Below are positions 25,210-37,400 of a stretch of 54,356 bases of DNA, one piece after another. Within the stretch, counting starts at the first letter, position 1. The number at the start of each line of letters is the position of its first letter. A model generated the notes under the pieces. The model was not told the DNA's origin. It saw nothing but the letters and a program-made list of their open reading frames with translations, and did not search any database. This stretch comes from Plakobranchus ocellatus (lineage: Eukaryota > Mollusca > Gastropoda > Plakobranchidae): positions 173,590 through 227,945 of the forward strand of contig BLXT01002928.1 of assembly GCA_019648995.1 (NCBI GenBank), given 5' to 3'. Made by a program: the position numbers and the translations under genes.

Positions 25210-28200
25210 TCACTGCCCAGACTCCAAAATCCTCACAAATTCTGAATTTATGGAGAAAATTTTGAATCAACACAAAAAAATATATTAGTAAAAACCATCA
25301 AATGAGAATCACTGGCAAAAAAACATTAGAGACTTTAATCAATTGTTATGTTCATCAATTAAATTAACATAAATTCAATTTGAAGAATCTTAATTAGCAC
25401 TTATGCCCAAAATTATAGAAGGATAAAAAGATTATAATCTAAAACAAAAAATATGAAAGATGTTGACATAGAGATAGAAATTACAGGCTATCTAAAACAT
25501 CTATGGTTTTGTAAAGAATACTCCCATGCTATAATACAGTTATTTGGTTGTTTTCAAAGTTAGTGAGATTCCTGAGGAAAATAAGGTAGCTTTCTAGCAT
25601 TTTAGATAGGGAAAATTTTTAATGGCGAAATGGACTGTCTAACCAACCAAATTAAAAGAGTGAGCATAAAATGAGAGTTTTCCCATTTAAAACTTCATCA
25701 TGTGCAAGCATTCTTTAGAAAATAAGTAGGCGCTTCAAAGCTAGAATGTCCAACAATAACTGCTTCCAATGTACAGGAAATCTTGAGTCTTTTATTTAAC
25801 TTTAAGAGAATACATAAGAAACACATTGTATCGATAGAATTTGTTAAGCTAATGTTGATGGTCATAAAATCAATGCCATATTTATAGGCTAGGAACTGAT
25901 AAAAAGAGCTTAATTCATTATAGGACATGGAGCAGAAGATTACCTTCGAAATTAATTTGTCCATCCCCAGTCAGATCTGCTTCTCTGACCATCTCATCAA
26001 CCTCTTCATCTGTCAGCTTTTCTCCTAGGTTGCAGAGAATATGTCGAAGTTCGGATGCACTGATCAAGTTATTTCCATCTTTATCAAAAATCCTGTAGAA
26101 ATTGCAGAGACAAGAACATGATCAATGGCTGGTTATTCTGCTACTACTACTATTATTTTTTCATCCAATTTTAATTCCTAAATAAATTTTCAGGTTCTCT
26201 ACTCTTTTCTAATTGTGAGCTAAAAATGATTTTTAATAAAGATATGATAAAGCCTTTGCTGTTATACTTACAGACATATCACCGCCACTTTAATATAGCC
26301 ATTTACAGAATCTAACGATCCATCAAAGTAGCCTAATTAGAAAACAAAATAAAGGTTATTCTCATAATCTTACATAAAATTCTATAACTCTTCAGATGGC
26401 CTGAGACTTTTGGAGAATACAGATGATGGCCAAGAAATCTATCTCCAGTCTTTTCCCATCTATGTATATTGAAGTTTAATATGTAAAGCAGTTGTAGTTG
26501 TTAATGCCCCTTTATGCTTTTGAAATGATACCACTCATTGCGTCAGTCTCAACAATCTATCTGACAAAGTATAGTATCTGGAGGGGCCTTAAAAATCTAT
26601 TCCTTAGAAGTGTTAAAAATGAAATTGTGAGAGTAGCCTTTTGCATCAGTTGTATACAGACAATGGGAAATTGCTTGAAGAGCTCATAAAAAATGTGAAG
26701 ATGATACATATATTTTTGTTGTTTTCAGCTTACCTGAAAGCTTCTCTCAAAGCGTCTGGAGTTTCAGGAAGGAAGCCATATTTGTTGATGATTGCCTCAA
26801 CTTGCTGGCAGTTTAGGGCTGTCACACCTATATGACAGAAGAAGACACATGAACAACTTACACATTTTGACTTTTGCCTAACATTCAAATGTCATAGTTC
26901 TCCTACCATAAAATTAAAATAAAAGGAATAAAAAAAAATTCCTTCCCATTTTGTGGAACTCTCCCTCCTTAAGCTGCCTTACCAATTTTCAGCTCATGGA
27001 ACAGGTATTGCCATATTTAAACAGCACCGGGGCTGAATTCAGAATTTGAACAAAATAACAAAATACATTTGCCTTTTTGTTTTAAATTTCATCCAATTAC
27101 ATAAAAAAATAAGAATAAAACTAAAAGCAACAAGATATGGTTATGATAAAATTTTAAAACACAAAATATGAAACCCCATTGAAATGACCACTCATGGAGA
27201 GTAACAGGATGCAGAAAAAGAAAAAAATAATTCAAAGAACCTTTTTTTTTTTACCAGATATCATCTCTTGACATGATAATTTTTCAAGTTCAACTCCCGA
27301 TGTTGCATACCCGCAAAAATCATCAAAGTCTAAAATAATAATAATAAAATAATAATTTCTGGGTGTAATTTCAATGATGCTCATGGCATGCATTTCAGAA
27401 ACTTTCTATGTAATAATTAACAATTTATTCTCACACTTTTAAACTTATGCTTTTTTCCAATTTATGACACAACTGTTGATGGAAACCCAAACAAAGATAT
27501 GGAGCAATTTGGGGTAAAAACTATTTGAAATACAAGTTTCATGCATGTACCTTTGCTTTCAAACTCCCTGCATAATGACTGCAGCTGGGCTTCTGTTGGA
27601 GCACGACCAATTGAACGAATAACAACACCCAGTTTGCTGGGAGGAATGGTATTTTGAGGGGAACAATTCATAGTGAAGGCTTCCTGTAGCTCTGCCCCAA
27701 AGTAAAGAGAAAAAAGAAAAATATACTGTATTGCAAATATTTAGACTGTATGTGTGAGCTCCAGCACCCTAAGTTAATCCAAAAAAAAAAAAAAAAAGAA
27801 ATTTCAGAAACACAAAAAAAAATCAATACTGTAAATCTGAAACAAAATTTACCTAAGATATAATTTATTATTGTATTACTGAATGCATTTTATCAATGGA
27901 TGAAAATAATATAGTGCATAACTCATTTAATATTTCTTTCGCTTTCACCGCCAAAATCTTTGGTTTCTCTGTCCAAAGACATGAGAGAATTACATTTACA
28001 TTACTATATTACATGAGATCTTGCATATTCATTTTGTGCCTGTCAATACATTTTGTTTTTTTCCAAGAGTTCAGTGAAAGATTTTTATCTAGCTTCAAGT
28101 TTCTAGTTACTGTTTAACTGAAGAAACAATCTCACCCATAAGTAAGGAGAATTTATAGGAGGTTTCTAAAGTGATGATACAACTTTAGAATCATTGCCAC

Positions 28201-29491
28201 TATTGAACAACATAAGGAAAGATTTCCGATTATGCACGCATAGTGATAATCTGATATAATGATGAAATGAAGGCAATTTTAGGAAACTGCTACAATTAAA
28301 AGAATTTATCAACAATGGCAAATAATTTGGTCCCAAAAAAAATTGATATTTAAAAAAAAAAAAACAAAAAACATTATCATCACGGACCACCATTTTGGTT
28401 AATGATGGCCGTTAATCAGGTCTATTTCAAGAATTAATTTAAAAGTAAAATGCAAGGAGTCTAAAAAAAATTGTGATTTATTTTCATATTATTAAATGGT
28501 TATACCGGTTTGTTACCACTAATATCAGCCTAGCTTTCATCTAATTACTCCTCAATGCATAATTGGAAGTCTTGCCCAATTCAAAAAGAAACTTTTCCTC
28601 CTGCAAACTGCCTAATTTTGTGGTAGCAAGATCTGCTCTAAAACTTACCTTCTCGCTTCAAAGTTGTTTTTGCCTGTAGAGAAAAAAAAAACATATACAA
28701 GGATTTAAAACAATTTTGTTGTTTATTTATATAATACTTGAAATAAACATTAAATAATTTTTCATAAGTCTTTCTAGGGCTAAAGGGTCATAAAGGCCAA
28801 TTAACTATTTTTTTAATAACGTTTCTAAAACATGAACTTGGCAACAAAATCTGATATTGGCGCACTAAAATGAAAAATCCTCCTCTCATGGTTAAGCGTC
28901 TCAAAATGGTAAAAGCGTTGGGCTTTGATAGTTTCACTGAACGATATTTTGGAAATAAAATGTATAGCCTAGGTCTATGTGATTGTTTGCTGATTTTAAA
29001 TGCTGACTGGTTTTACAAGCAAAAAAATGCCTAGATCTAGTCTCCAGGTTTCAATGCCTACTTTTGAGTGATAGGTACAATGTGCAGCAAAAAATTTACT
29101 ATGACAACTTCTTATAATAGGCCAATGATAATTCCATATATATGTAAAGCCTACTTTTAATACTTTTGGAAATGGTGTAAATTTAATCTGAGGGAATGTC
29201 ATTTTAATTACAATTCAGTTCTCAAATAACTGTCTTGTATCTCATATGTAATCTAGAAATAGATTTTAGATTTCGAATCTAGTCTAGATCTGCATCTGGC
29301 GACTTTATTTATACACCCTAAGGGTCACAGGCAAGAGTATGGCCCTGCCCACTACTAACCAGTCCCACCCTGGTGTGGTTGATGTAAAGTAAACTCAACT
29401 TCCTGAAGTGAAAGATCTAAAACTAAGAAAATAATAGAAATGTGATCCATCAATGCAGTTTAAAATATAGATATATCCTGAAAGTTACCAT
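25210..29491 (-). CDS. Calmodulin-like EF-hand protein, seven coding exons
   Basis: Coding exons in transcript order are 29489-29491 (the ATG alone), 28649-28673 (25-nt microexon), 27551-27691, 27255-27329, 26734-26827, 25944-26092 and 25210-25241. The total is 519 nt (172 aa) with all phases matching. EF1 is recognisable but degenerate: [20 protein letters not shown] replaces the acidic loop, while [16 protein letters not shown] follows calmodulin. EF2 is lost. EF3 ([12 protein letters not shown]) and EF4 ([12 protein letters not shown]) keep the calcium ligands, and [18 protein letters not shown] is almost calmodulin itself. The final exon supplies [10 protein letters not shown]. The intron directly after ATG, the microexon and the phase-1 last intron follow the calmodulin gene plan, so it probably arose from a calmodulin gene copy. 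The product likely acts as a two-site calcium sensor with a remodelled N-lobe. The partner is unknown, and no orthologous symbol can be given. Confidence 0.85.
26272..26332 (-). other. Candidate alternative (mutually exclusive) exon of the calmodulin-like gene
   Basis: A 61-nt segment sits between a strong acceptor (TTTTGTTTTCTAATTAG) and a consensus donor (GTAAGTAT). Only one of its three frames is open. That frame begins with two bases that complete the codon left by the exon at 27255-27329, and it ends with two bases that join correctly to the exon at 25944-26092. It would encode [20 protein letters not shown]. It therefore can replace the 94-nt exon at 26734-26827; both lengths leave remainder 1 on division by 3. 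Using both exons together gives a stop at once (AGG CTA CTT TGA). The isoform would be 161 aa. Confidence 0.6.
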
Positions 29492-29499
29492 AGTTTTCT

Positions 29500-31401
29500 T
29501 TTTGTAAAGAGAGAAGCTTGGAAAAATGCCTTAGTTGCGATCTTGAGACAGAGGTAAACGTAGCCCTCAATCAGCAGGGGTGGATGGATCAGCCTGCCCT
29601 TCTCGCTGGGAAGGAATGAGATGAGGATAGGCCTGGAGTGGACGAGTGATCGTCATTGGCTGGTGAACATCATGATGTCATTTCAAGGAAGTTAAGAACC
29701 GGTTTCGAAAGTAGACAGGTGAGAGAAAACTGCTAAACTAAAGCACAACACAACACGAGCTTCATCTCAACTTGCGGGCAGTGTTATCAATCTTCTCAAG
29801 TTCGTGATAATCTTGGGTACCATCAGAGAGCGGTTGTTTCAGACACTGGCCTACCTAACATCTGCGAAGTTTTTTTTCAAAAAATCGTCTTGAATCTGAA
29901 ACAAACATAGACCATTATTCTCCACGGTTCTGTTTATTACCTGGAAAACAAAGAAAAATTGTTACCCTTTCTTTTTAGCAACCGTCTATAATCCTTTTTT
30001 TAAAGTTATATGGGATGAGCCTAACAGACCCTATGCAAAACAATCAGTGTGTTTGTAGCTTTAGGATACATTATTTGATTTTGTGTCCTGGTCGTGTAAC
30101 CTATGCTTCTTCTTGTAATAGATTAGCGTATCTAACTTATTTTCCTTCCGTAGACAGACTACATTCAGAATATGTACGAGTTATACAAACCAAGCTAATA
30201 ATACAACAAACAAAAAGTGTATCCTAAACGTACATCAGGTGATGCAGTCAAAACTTTAACAACAGCCTAGAATTGATGAAAAAAATTTCCAAAGCTACCG
30301 CAGTGACCAAAATTATAATATTTCAAATACCAGAACTGAAGAAAGTCGAGTATAAAGATAAACTAAATTCTTTATATGAGAGGCAGACTGCATTTACCAA
30401 CGGCAAGCGTGAAAATAGTCATCTTTACCTCACCTTTCTCTTTCCTTCCTATTCCTCATACTCATTCCTCATGATTACTAGTTGATCAGCTGCATGAATT
30501 GCAGCATCATGTGACTGCATTCTAGGCGAACGTATATCCCTGACGATTTGTTGTAATCTTTAGCCTTTGAACCCCTCTTTGCACCTGCATGCCCAGGAAC
30601 ATCGTTAGTTAGGCATTCTGTCTAGATATGCGCAATCAATCCTTGGACAAATGTTACGCTCGTCAGGGTCGAGTTTTAATCAATTTTACTTTCGCTTGAC
30701 GTACGCGCTAAAACTCCTATACACACACCGTTGCATTTTAAAGGCTTAGAGCAATGAATCAAGTGTAAAGTTATATGCCTGGACCTTGGGTGTGGAAGGA
30801 ACATCTCTAATTTGGTATTACGCATGTTCCTCAAGGTAGTTCAAAGATTTCGTGAGGATTTTATTCGACGACACTGCCCACGTCAAGAATCTCATAAATT
30901 TGTCGACTGGTTATGTTGTTTGTACCGCCATCGATATAGACTAACTAACNNNNNNNNNNNNNCACACCTCTAAACAGCTTTGTTTGAAAGTCGACCGACT
31001 TGCCAATGAGTGAATCACACACATTCATGTATGTGTACTTTTCTTGACACCTACAATAACTCACGCTCAAACTAAAAATTACAATAAGTTACCAGGAGGT
31101 TACTTCATTCAGAACCTAGTGATACCCACTCGCAGTTTGTTATATAATGATTAGGAAGATTCGATACGATACGATTTTGGTACGACACGCCGGATGACTC
31201 ACAACAGTAAACTCGCCACAACATAAACACTGTGTTGTCTGCTAGAAAGATAATTTAGATCTTCAAATTTTTTTAGAATAGATCGAGATCTAGACTCTAG
31301 ATCTACTTATAAAGATTGAAGTCCATTAGATACCGTTTTTCAAAATCTGGATGAAAACACTTATCCTAGTTAGATTAGAGCAAATTTGAAAATATTACAG
31401 C
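29500..31401. other. Divergent spacer between the calmodulin-like gene and ACTR10
   Basis: It contains the two promoters and 5' UTRs, and an N run at 30950-30962 that marks a small assembly gap. An AGATCT-rich patch lies near 31255-31310 (GAGATCTAGACTCTAGATCT), just before the ACTR10 start. Open frames near 30015-30485 are short and resemble nothing known. No RNA gene was seen. Confidence 0.5.
29655..29680 (-). promoter_or_regulatory. Candidate promoter elements of the calmodulin-like gene
   Basis: About 165-190 bp upstream of the ATG there is an inverted CCAAT motif (ATTGGC on the plus strand, 29655-29660) and a CRE/ATF-like TGATGTCA (29673-29680). The surrounding 29540-29700 is less AT-rich than its neighbours. 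This is a position- and motif-based guess only. Confidence 0.3.
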
Positions 31402-34400
31402 ATGTCCTTTTTGGAAAGCTTGAGTATTGGCGACGAACCCAAAATCATCGTGATCGACATTGGTGCTGCATACACGAAGTGAGGTTTGATAGTAATAGCA
31501 ACAAATGTAGACCCTAGTCTAATTTTAAATAAAGAATAAGCCTGAAATATTATATCATGGATCCAGATTTTATCTCTTTCATTATCATAATCTCATGATG
31601 TTTTTGCACCATAGGTAGCCAATTTTGTTTTGGACGAACTTTCAAAACTCTGGCTTGAAAAACCAGTCCTAATGATTTGAATGATATCACATGCAACACT
31701 TTTGAAAAAAAAAATTACACCCCCCTCTTCGTTTCCCATTAAAATAAAAGTATTTTACAAAAAAAAAAAGGACAATATGCTTAGCCTTAGCAAAGAAATG
31801 AGATATTCATCCAGTTTTACCATGGTAGACTAGAAGCAGTTGCTGGCTGATGATTCAAAATGCAACTTCCAACTTATTTGGATTTTTCCTGGGACACATA
31901 TGTGTATTTGAATGCTTATTCATATGACGTGTCTCAGTGCAAACATTGGTGTGTCAGTTATACATTGAGACCGGTGAAATCTAAAGATCCCAATGACTTT
32001 AATGGAACAGCTCAAAAGCTGCACTGCAAGTGTTTTTGTAATTGAGCTAGCAGCTATTATATTAAGGGGAGATGAGTTGGTACATTTTGTTTAATTGATG
32101 TATTTTATCTAGCAAACTAAAAGTAGCAAAGTTTTTCATTTTTTTTATTTTGTGTATGTACAATAAGTGGAAATTCTATTTTGTTTAAAAGATGCATTCA
32201 GTCCCAGGCTTTCAATAGCAAATTAAAAGTAGCAAAGATTTATTTTTTAGGGGATCGTAACTGAAAATGAAACTTTTAAATAATTAATAGATAAAACTCC
32301 AATTTTTCCATTAACTTATAGGTTATGGCGGTCACAATCATTTAATGCTATTATACGCCTCAGAAAGTGGATATATACTGATTTATATATAAGTATTACA
32401 CTAGTACTAGTAGTAGGCTATGTCTAGTTATGAAATCTTTCTCATCACATGGCACTGTGGACAACTTCTATTGTTTTATCTACAAAAATGATTGTATTGT
32501 TTAGTAGATGGAATAATATCTAGTGTGTCCAAGTCTATTAGCTATGATAATAAAGTATTTTAGGTGAAGGATGCTCATCAGTTATCAAAATTTCCATTAC
32601 AACATTGCAAATTAGTGGCTTAAATTTTTCTGCACAATCTTAAATTGCATTTATAACGTTTGTCCATTGTTAGATGTGGTCTGGCAGGAGAAACTGGTCC
32701 AAGATGCATCATTCCAAGCCAAGTGAGCAACCCAAGAACAAAAGAGGTAGCCAATTGATGTTATAATAGTTTACAAGAATCATAATTTTGTTATTTGTTT
32801 CGTGAAAACATTTCTCTTTTTTTTTAAACTTACATTTAAATGTCTTTTTCCAATTTTTTTTTTAACAAGTTATGCCACATATCTCATTGTGTTGAACAGA
32901 CATAAGGGGTGGTAACGTGTTTACTTGATAAATACAGAGATACTGTCAGACAATGGGAAAATTTTATTTGAAATCAGTCTTGAAATGAGTTGAAACTCCC
33001 AAATTAGATAATCTGCAATATGTGAACTACAGACAGTTTCTTCTATCTTTTGCAAATTGTGAAAATTAACTAATGTTTAGACTGTCTAGATTCTAGATAG
33101 AGTAGAATTCACCTCACCTCAGTTGAATTTGCCTCAGTCAATCTATAGTTTAAGTAGATATTATACTTCTTTTTTCTATTGTTGAGCTACTATTGGTTTA
33201 TAATTATAAAGGACAATCAATGAATACATTTGTGTTGCCTTATCTTATCTTGAACCTCAGCTAATCAATAGTTCAGTGCATTATACTTTTACTGTAAACA
33301 GTAAATCTTGGGTGGATAAATTTTTGTTAAAGTAAAGCCTCTTTAAAAATCATTGTTTTAATTTTGTGCTCTGCTAAGAATGTTGTAATTTCAAGCCTAC
33401 TGCCTGCATTCTGGCCTGAAAGAAATTATGAAAGCCTAAGATCACCTTGTTGTACATAGGGCTTTACGCTGAAACCCACACCAAAACCTACCCTTCTCAG
33501 AAGTTACGTTTATGATGATGCAAAGATAACTTTTTATATATTTTCAAGATATTTGAGTCAAACATACATTTTTGATTATGCATACTTCAACTATTTCTTA
33601 TCCTTGATATACTTGAATATGTTTCCTCAGATTGTGAATGCATGGAACTACGGCAACACCACCGAGCTGTATGAAACTCTGAAAGATCTGCTGTATATAC
33701 TTATTTTTAAGTAAGCACATTAGATCTGTGAAACATTTATATCCCATGCTTGCATTGCAAAAAGTTTTAAAAACAATTAGAATTTCTAAACTTGGAGAAT
33801 ATTTGAAGTTCTTTTTTTTTTCTTGAAAATTTTATAATATTTGTGGTCGCTATACTAATCTTAAGGTTTTTCAGTGCTTTGAAACTTATATTTAAGACTA
33901 TCAGTCATTGTATTCTTGAAGTTAAAAGGCTTGTAAACATGTGACTTAGTTGTAAATATACTTTTTTTTATGCAAAAAGATATTTTTTTCTTTAATTACT
34001 TTCTTTCAAATTTTGTTTTCAGACATTTGCATGTCACCCCAAAAGATAAGAGAGTAGTTGTCGTGGAGTCACTGTTGTGTCCCTCTGAGTTTCGTGAGAC
34101 ACTGGCAAGAGTTTTGTTTAAACAATATGAAGTGAGTTTTACATGAAAAATGTAAAAGCTGAAAACAGCCTTTTCTAGAATTGAAAAAAGCAAACAAAAA
34201 ACTAGCAGTTTTTAATGTTTGTTTGGAAAAACTGAAGTCCAATTAAATAACGACATATATACTTGTATAAAACAAGTTCTTAGGAACACAAATGTTTGAA
34301 TTTGTTCAAATCAATGAATGGTTCCATTTACATAAATAATGAAAGAAAAAAAAGGATGATTGAGAACTTTTTGCTAAGACGTCAGAATATAGGAACATAT

Positions 34401-37400
34401 GTTATAATTATTTAGAATGTAAATTATACTTTGCCTCAAAAAAAGTTGTACTTGTGTATTTAACAAAATACTGTATTGTTTTTGCAGGTTGGGTCTGTGC
34501 TTTTTGCATCAAGTCATCTTCTGTCTTTGCTGACTCTTGGCACAAGTATTGGCCTAGTAATGGATATTGGCTACAAAGAAACTCTGGTTGTACCAGTATC
34601 CTTTGATTTTATACATACAAGATAGAGTGTTGGTAATAAGACATGAGATCAGTCAAACAGAGCTTAGTACAAGAAACAAAGGCAGGAGCCGCAATTTTGA
34701 GAGATATAAGCCTTGAAAAAAAATAAAAGTTGTGTGCAAGTTAACAACCAATGCAATTAAAATGACATAAGCTAAATAAAAGTTGATTTGTATTTTTCCT
34801 CAATTGTCATCATAAATTCTAAATCTAGGCCATTTTTGCCAAGTTTACATTCCTTGATAAAATACAGGTTTATGAAGGCATTCCGATAATGAAAGGCTGG
34901 CAATCCATACCTGTGGCAGGAAAAGCAATAGAAAGGTGATTGTTACTTAAGGTCATTTAGAGCTGATTACATGATTTTGATTTACTGTAATGTTCTTCAA
35001 GTGAAAGGGTGTTTGTGACTGAGGGCTAACAAATTGACCAATGAACTGGATATCTGCCAATGGATTTCAAAGCCACCATGCTAGCCAGAACTGTCCAGGA
35101 CCTAGGGTCAAAATGCCAATGAAACGGCCATGTGTGTCAGAATCAAATCTATGAATATCTGTTACAAAATTCCTGAATAGAAATAATTGATACACATTGC
35201 AGGTTTTTATTGGCATCTTAAAACCAGCCCTGATGAGTTGTAAATAGCATTTTGAGTATTCAAAACAAATGATATATGAAAAAAAATGCATTCTAAGTTT
35301 TGGCAAAGGTATAAACTGGATGGAACAATTGTAATTCTGTGCCGACATATCAAATTTCAAATTCCTTCTCCTAAAAAATGTTACACGCAACATGTGTTTC
35401 ATTAGGACTGATCTCAAGAAACATGGGGGTGCTTTATCCAACAAGCTACATTGATCTAGAATTTCTAGTTTGGCTTGTTATACTATTAAACATTTGATTA
35501 TAGTTTCTCTTCTATGTCATTGATGCTCAACTATCTTTTTCCCTTTCTTAATCAGCCGTATCAAGAGTCAGCTCATGGAACATGGCACTGTAAGCTCTCC
35601 AGAACAGAAATTTGAAGCTGTCTCATCTGTGCCAGGTATGAAAAAAAGTTGTTACTTCTGGCTATGTAGTTTTAAACATGGTGGACCAATGAAGACATGA
35701 GTTACTATAGTGGGCAGGATGCTGAAAAACAGAAAAGTTGGGATACTGTGAGTTTTGATACTGAGGCAGTCAATGATAAATTAATGTGAGAAGGCTTAGG
35801 TTTTTCATCATACCTTCTTTCTGTGTAATGAGATCTGTTACAGGTGAACTGGGCAGTGGGCAGGATAGTGAGTGACCTGTTAACTATGCATTGGTGTAGT
35901 AGAAAAAGTACTGATCGTGATAAAGAATAATAGCTCAAAGATAATATTCATTCAAGTAACCTATGTTCTACAGTTTTACAAATTCTCATTTGACTTCTTT
36001 TTTCTTTTTTCCTTTAAATTCAGAATGCATTACAGATGAGGTGATCGAAGATATTAAAGGTAAGAATAAAGTTAACTCATGGGGGATTAGTTGGAGAGGA
36101 TTATTTTTTTTTATTTTTTACAAAATATTTATATTCATATTTCAAAACTTTCAATAATTCCATTGACTTTTTTTTTGCACAATGCTATGACTATACATTA
36201 TGCACCCTCAATCAACATTATGTTAAATTATGAAAATTAATTATGTTATTGAGAGACAACAATATTATGATAATTTGTGGATTGTAAAGTGCATACTTAT
36301 GTTGCATTTTGTCTTTTGCATAATATTGCGTTGCTGCAGGCAGAATAAAAAAAAAAGGCAACAGTTTTGAGAATTCTTGGTAAATCAGCCTCAAGTTGCA
36401 TTTTGGTGATTATTTAGTTATAAGCATAATGTATAAGCCTACAATTTGCACTGTTATAGAGAGAAACCGTATGTCCGCATCTTAGTTGTGTCAAAAGATA
36501 TGCAAATTTAAAGATTGTACTTATATTATGTTAGGAGTCAATGAAAATTTTTAAAAGGTTCTAGTGCTAAGTATGTGTATAGCAGCTTGAGATTAATGTT
36601 TCTCTAGTTGCCGCACAAATGGATATGATCTTTTAATTTTGTATGAAATATTTTTTTCCCAGTACGCTGTTGCTTCGTCACAGAGTTTAGCAGGGGTCAA
36701 CAGATTCAAGAGGTCACTATGCGAGGCGGCCATGCAAACAAAGTATGTCTAAATGATTACTCTTGATAGGGTTGGTAATTTGAAGGAAAAAGCAGTAATT
36801 GTGGTCTTTCCTTAGACTTGAACCACCTTAAATAGTATAGCTTTTTTTATGAAGCTAGGCCTTGGTCTAAAATCATTCTCTGTAAATCAAAAAAACTTTC
36901 TTCAATCTTATAACTTAAAAACTAAATCAGTACTTAGGTATGAGATTCTGTCTTTGACCAAGGTAATAATCATTGCTAAAGAAACCCCACAAAACAGAGC
37001 AAAGCAAAGCCTGACCTTACACTGAGTTTGCCTATTGCATTGAAGAGAAGGCTTTGTTTTAAAAAGTTTTTACTTTTCCATTTATGTTTTCATTTTGTAT
37101 TATTTGGTACAATAATAACCTGGTTTTCTTTTTCTTCTTTAAAATGTGCAGTCCTCGGCAGTATTAGCCTATTTCTGTTTTTTTTAATCCTTATGTGCAT
37201 AGGGTTCCAATTAAATTTATCATTATTCATAGGAATTTAACATTCACATATTTTCACATATTGTCCCTTATTTGGTCCCTTTGATGAGATGTAAATTTTT
37301 TTTCAAATCTTGTGAATACAAATGAAAGTTAAAGAATATTATCTTCTTTTTTATTCTTCATTCATCTTTTGATAATAATAATGGCAGTTAATCTATTCTG

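Noticed and set aside
35067..35444. 125-codon minus-strand frame inside ACTR10 intron 6
   Set aside because: Antisense to the gene with no family match; likely chance or an old repeat.
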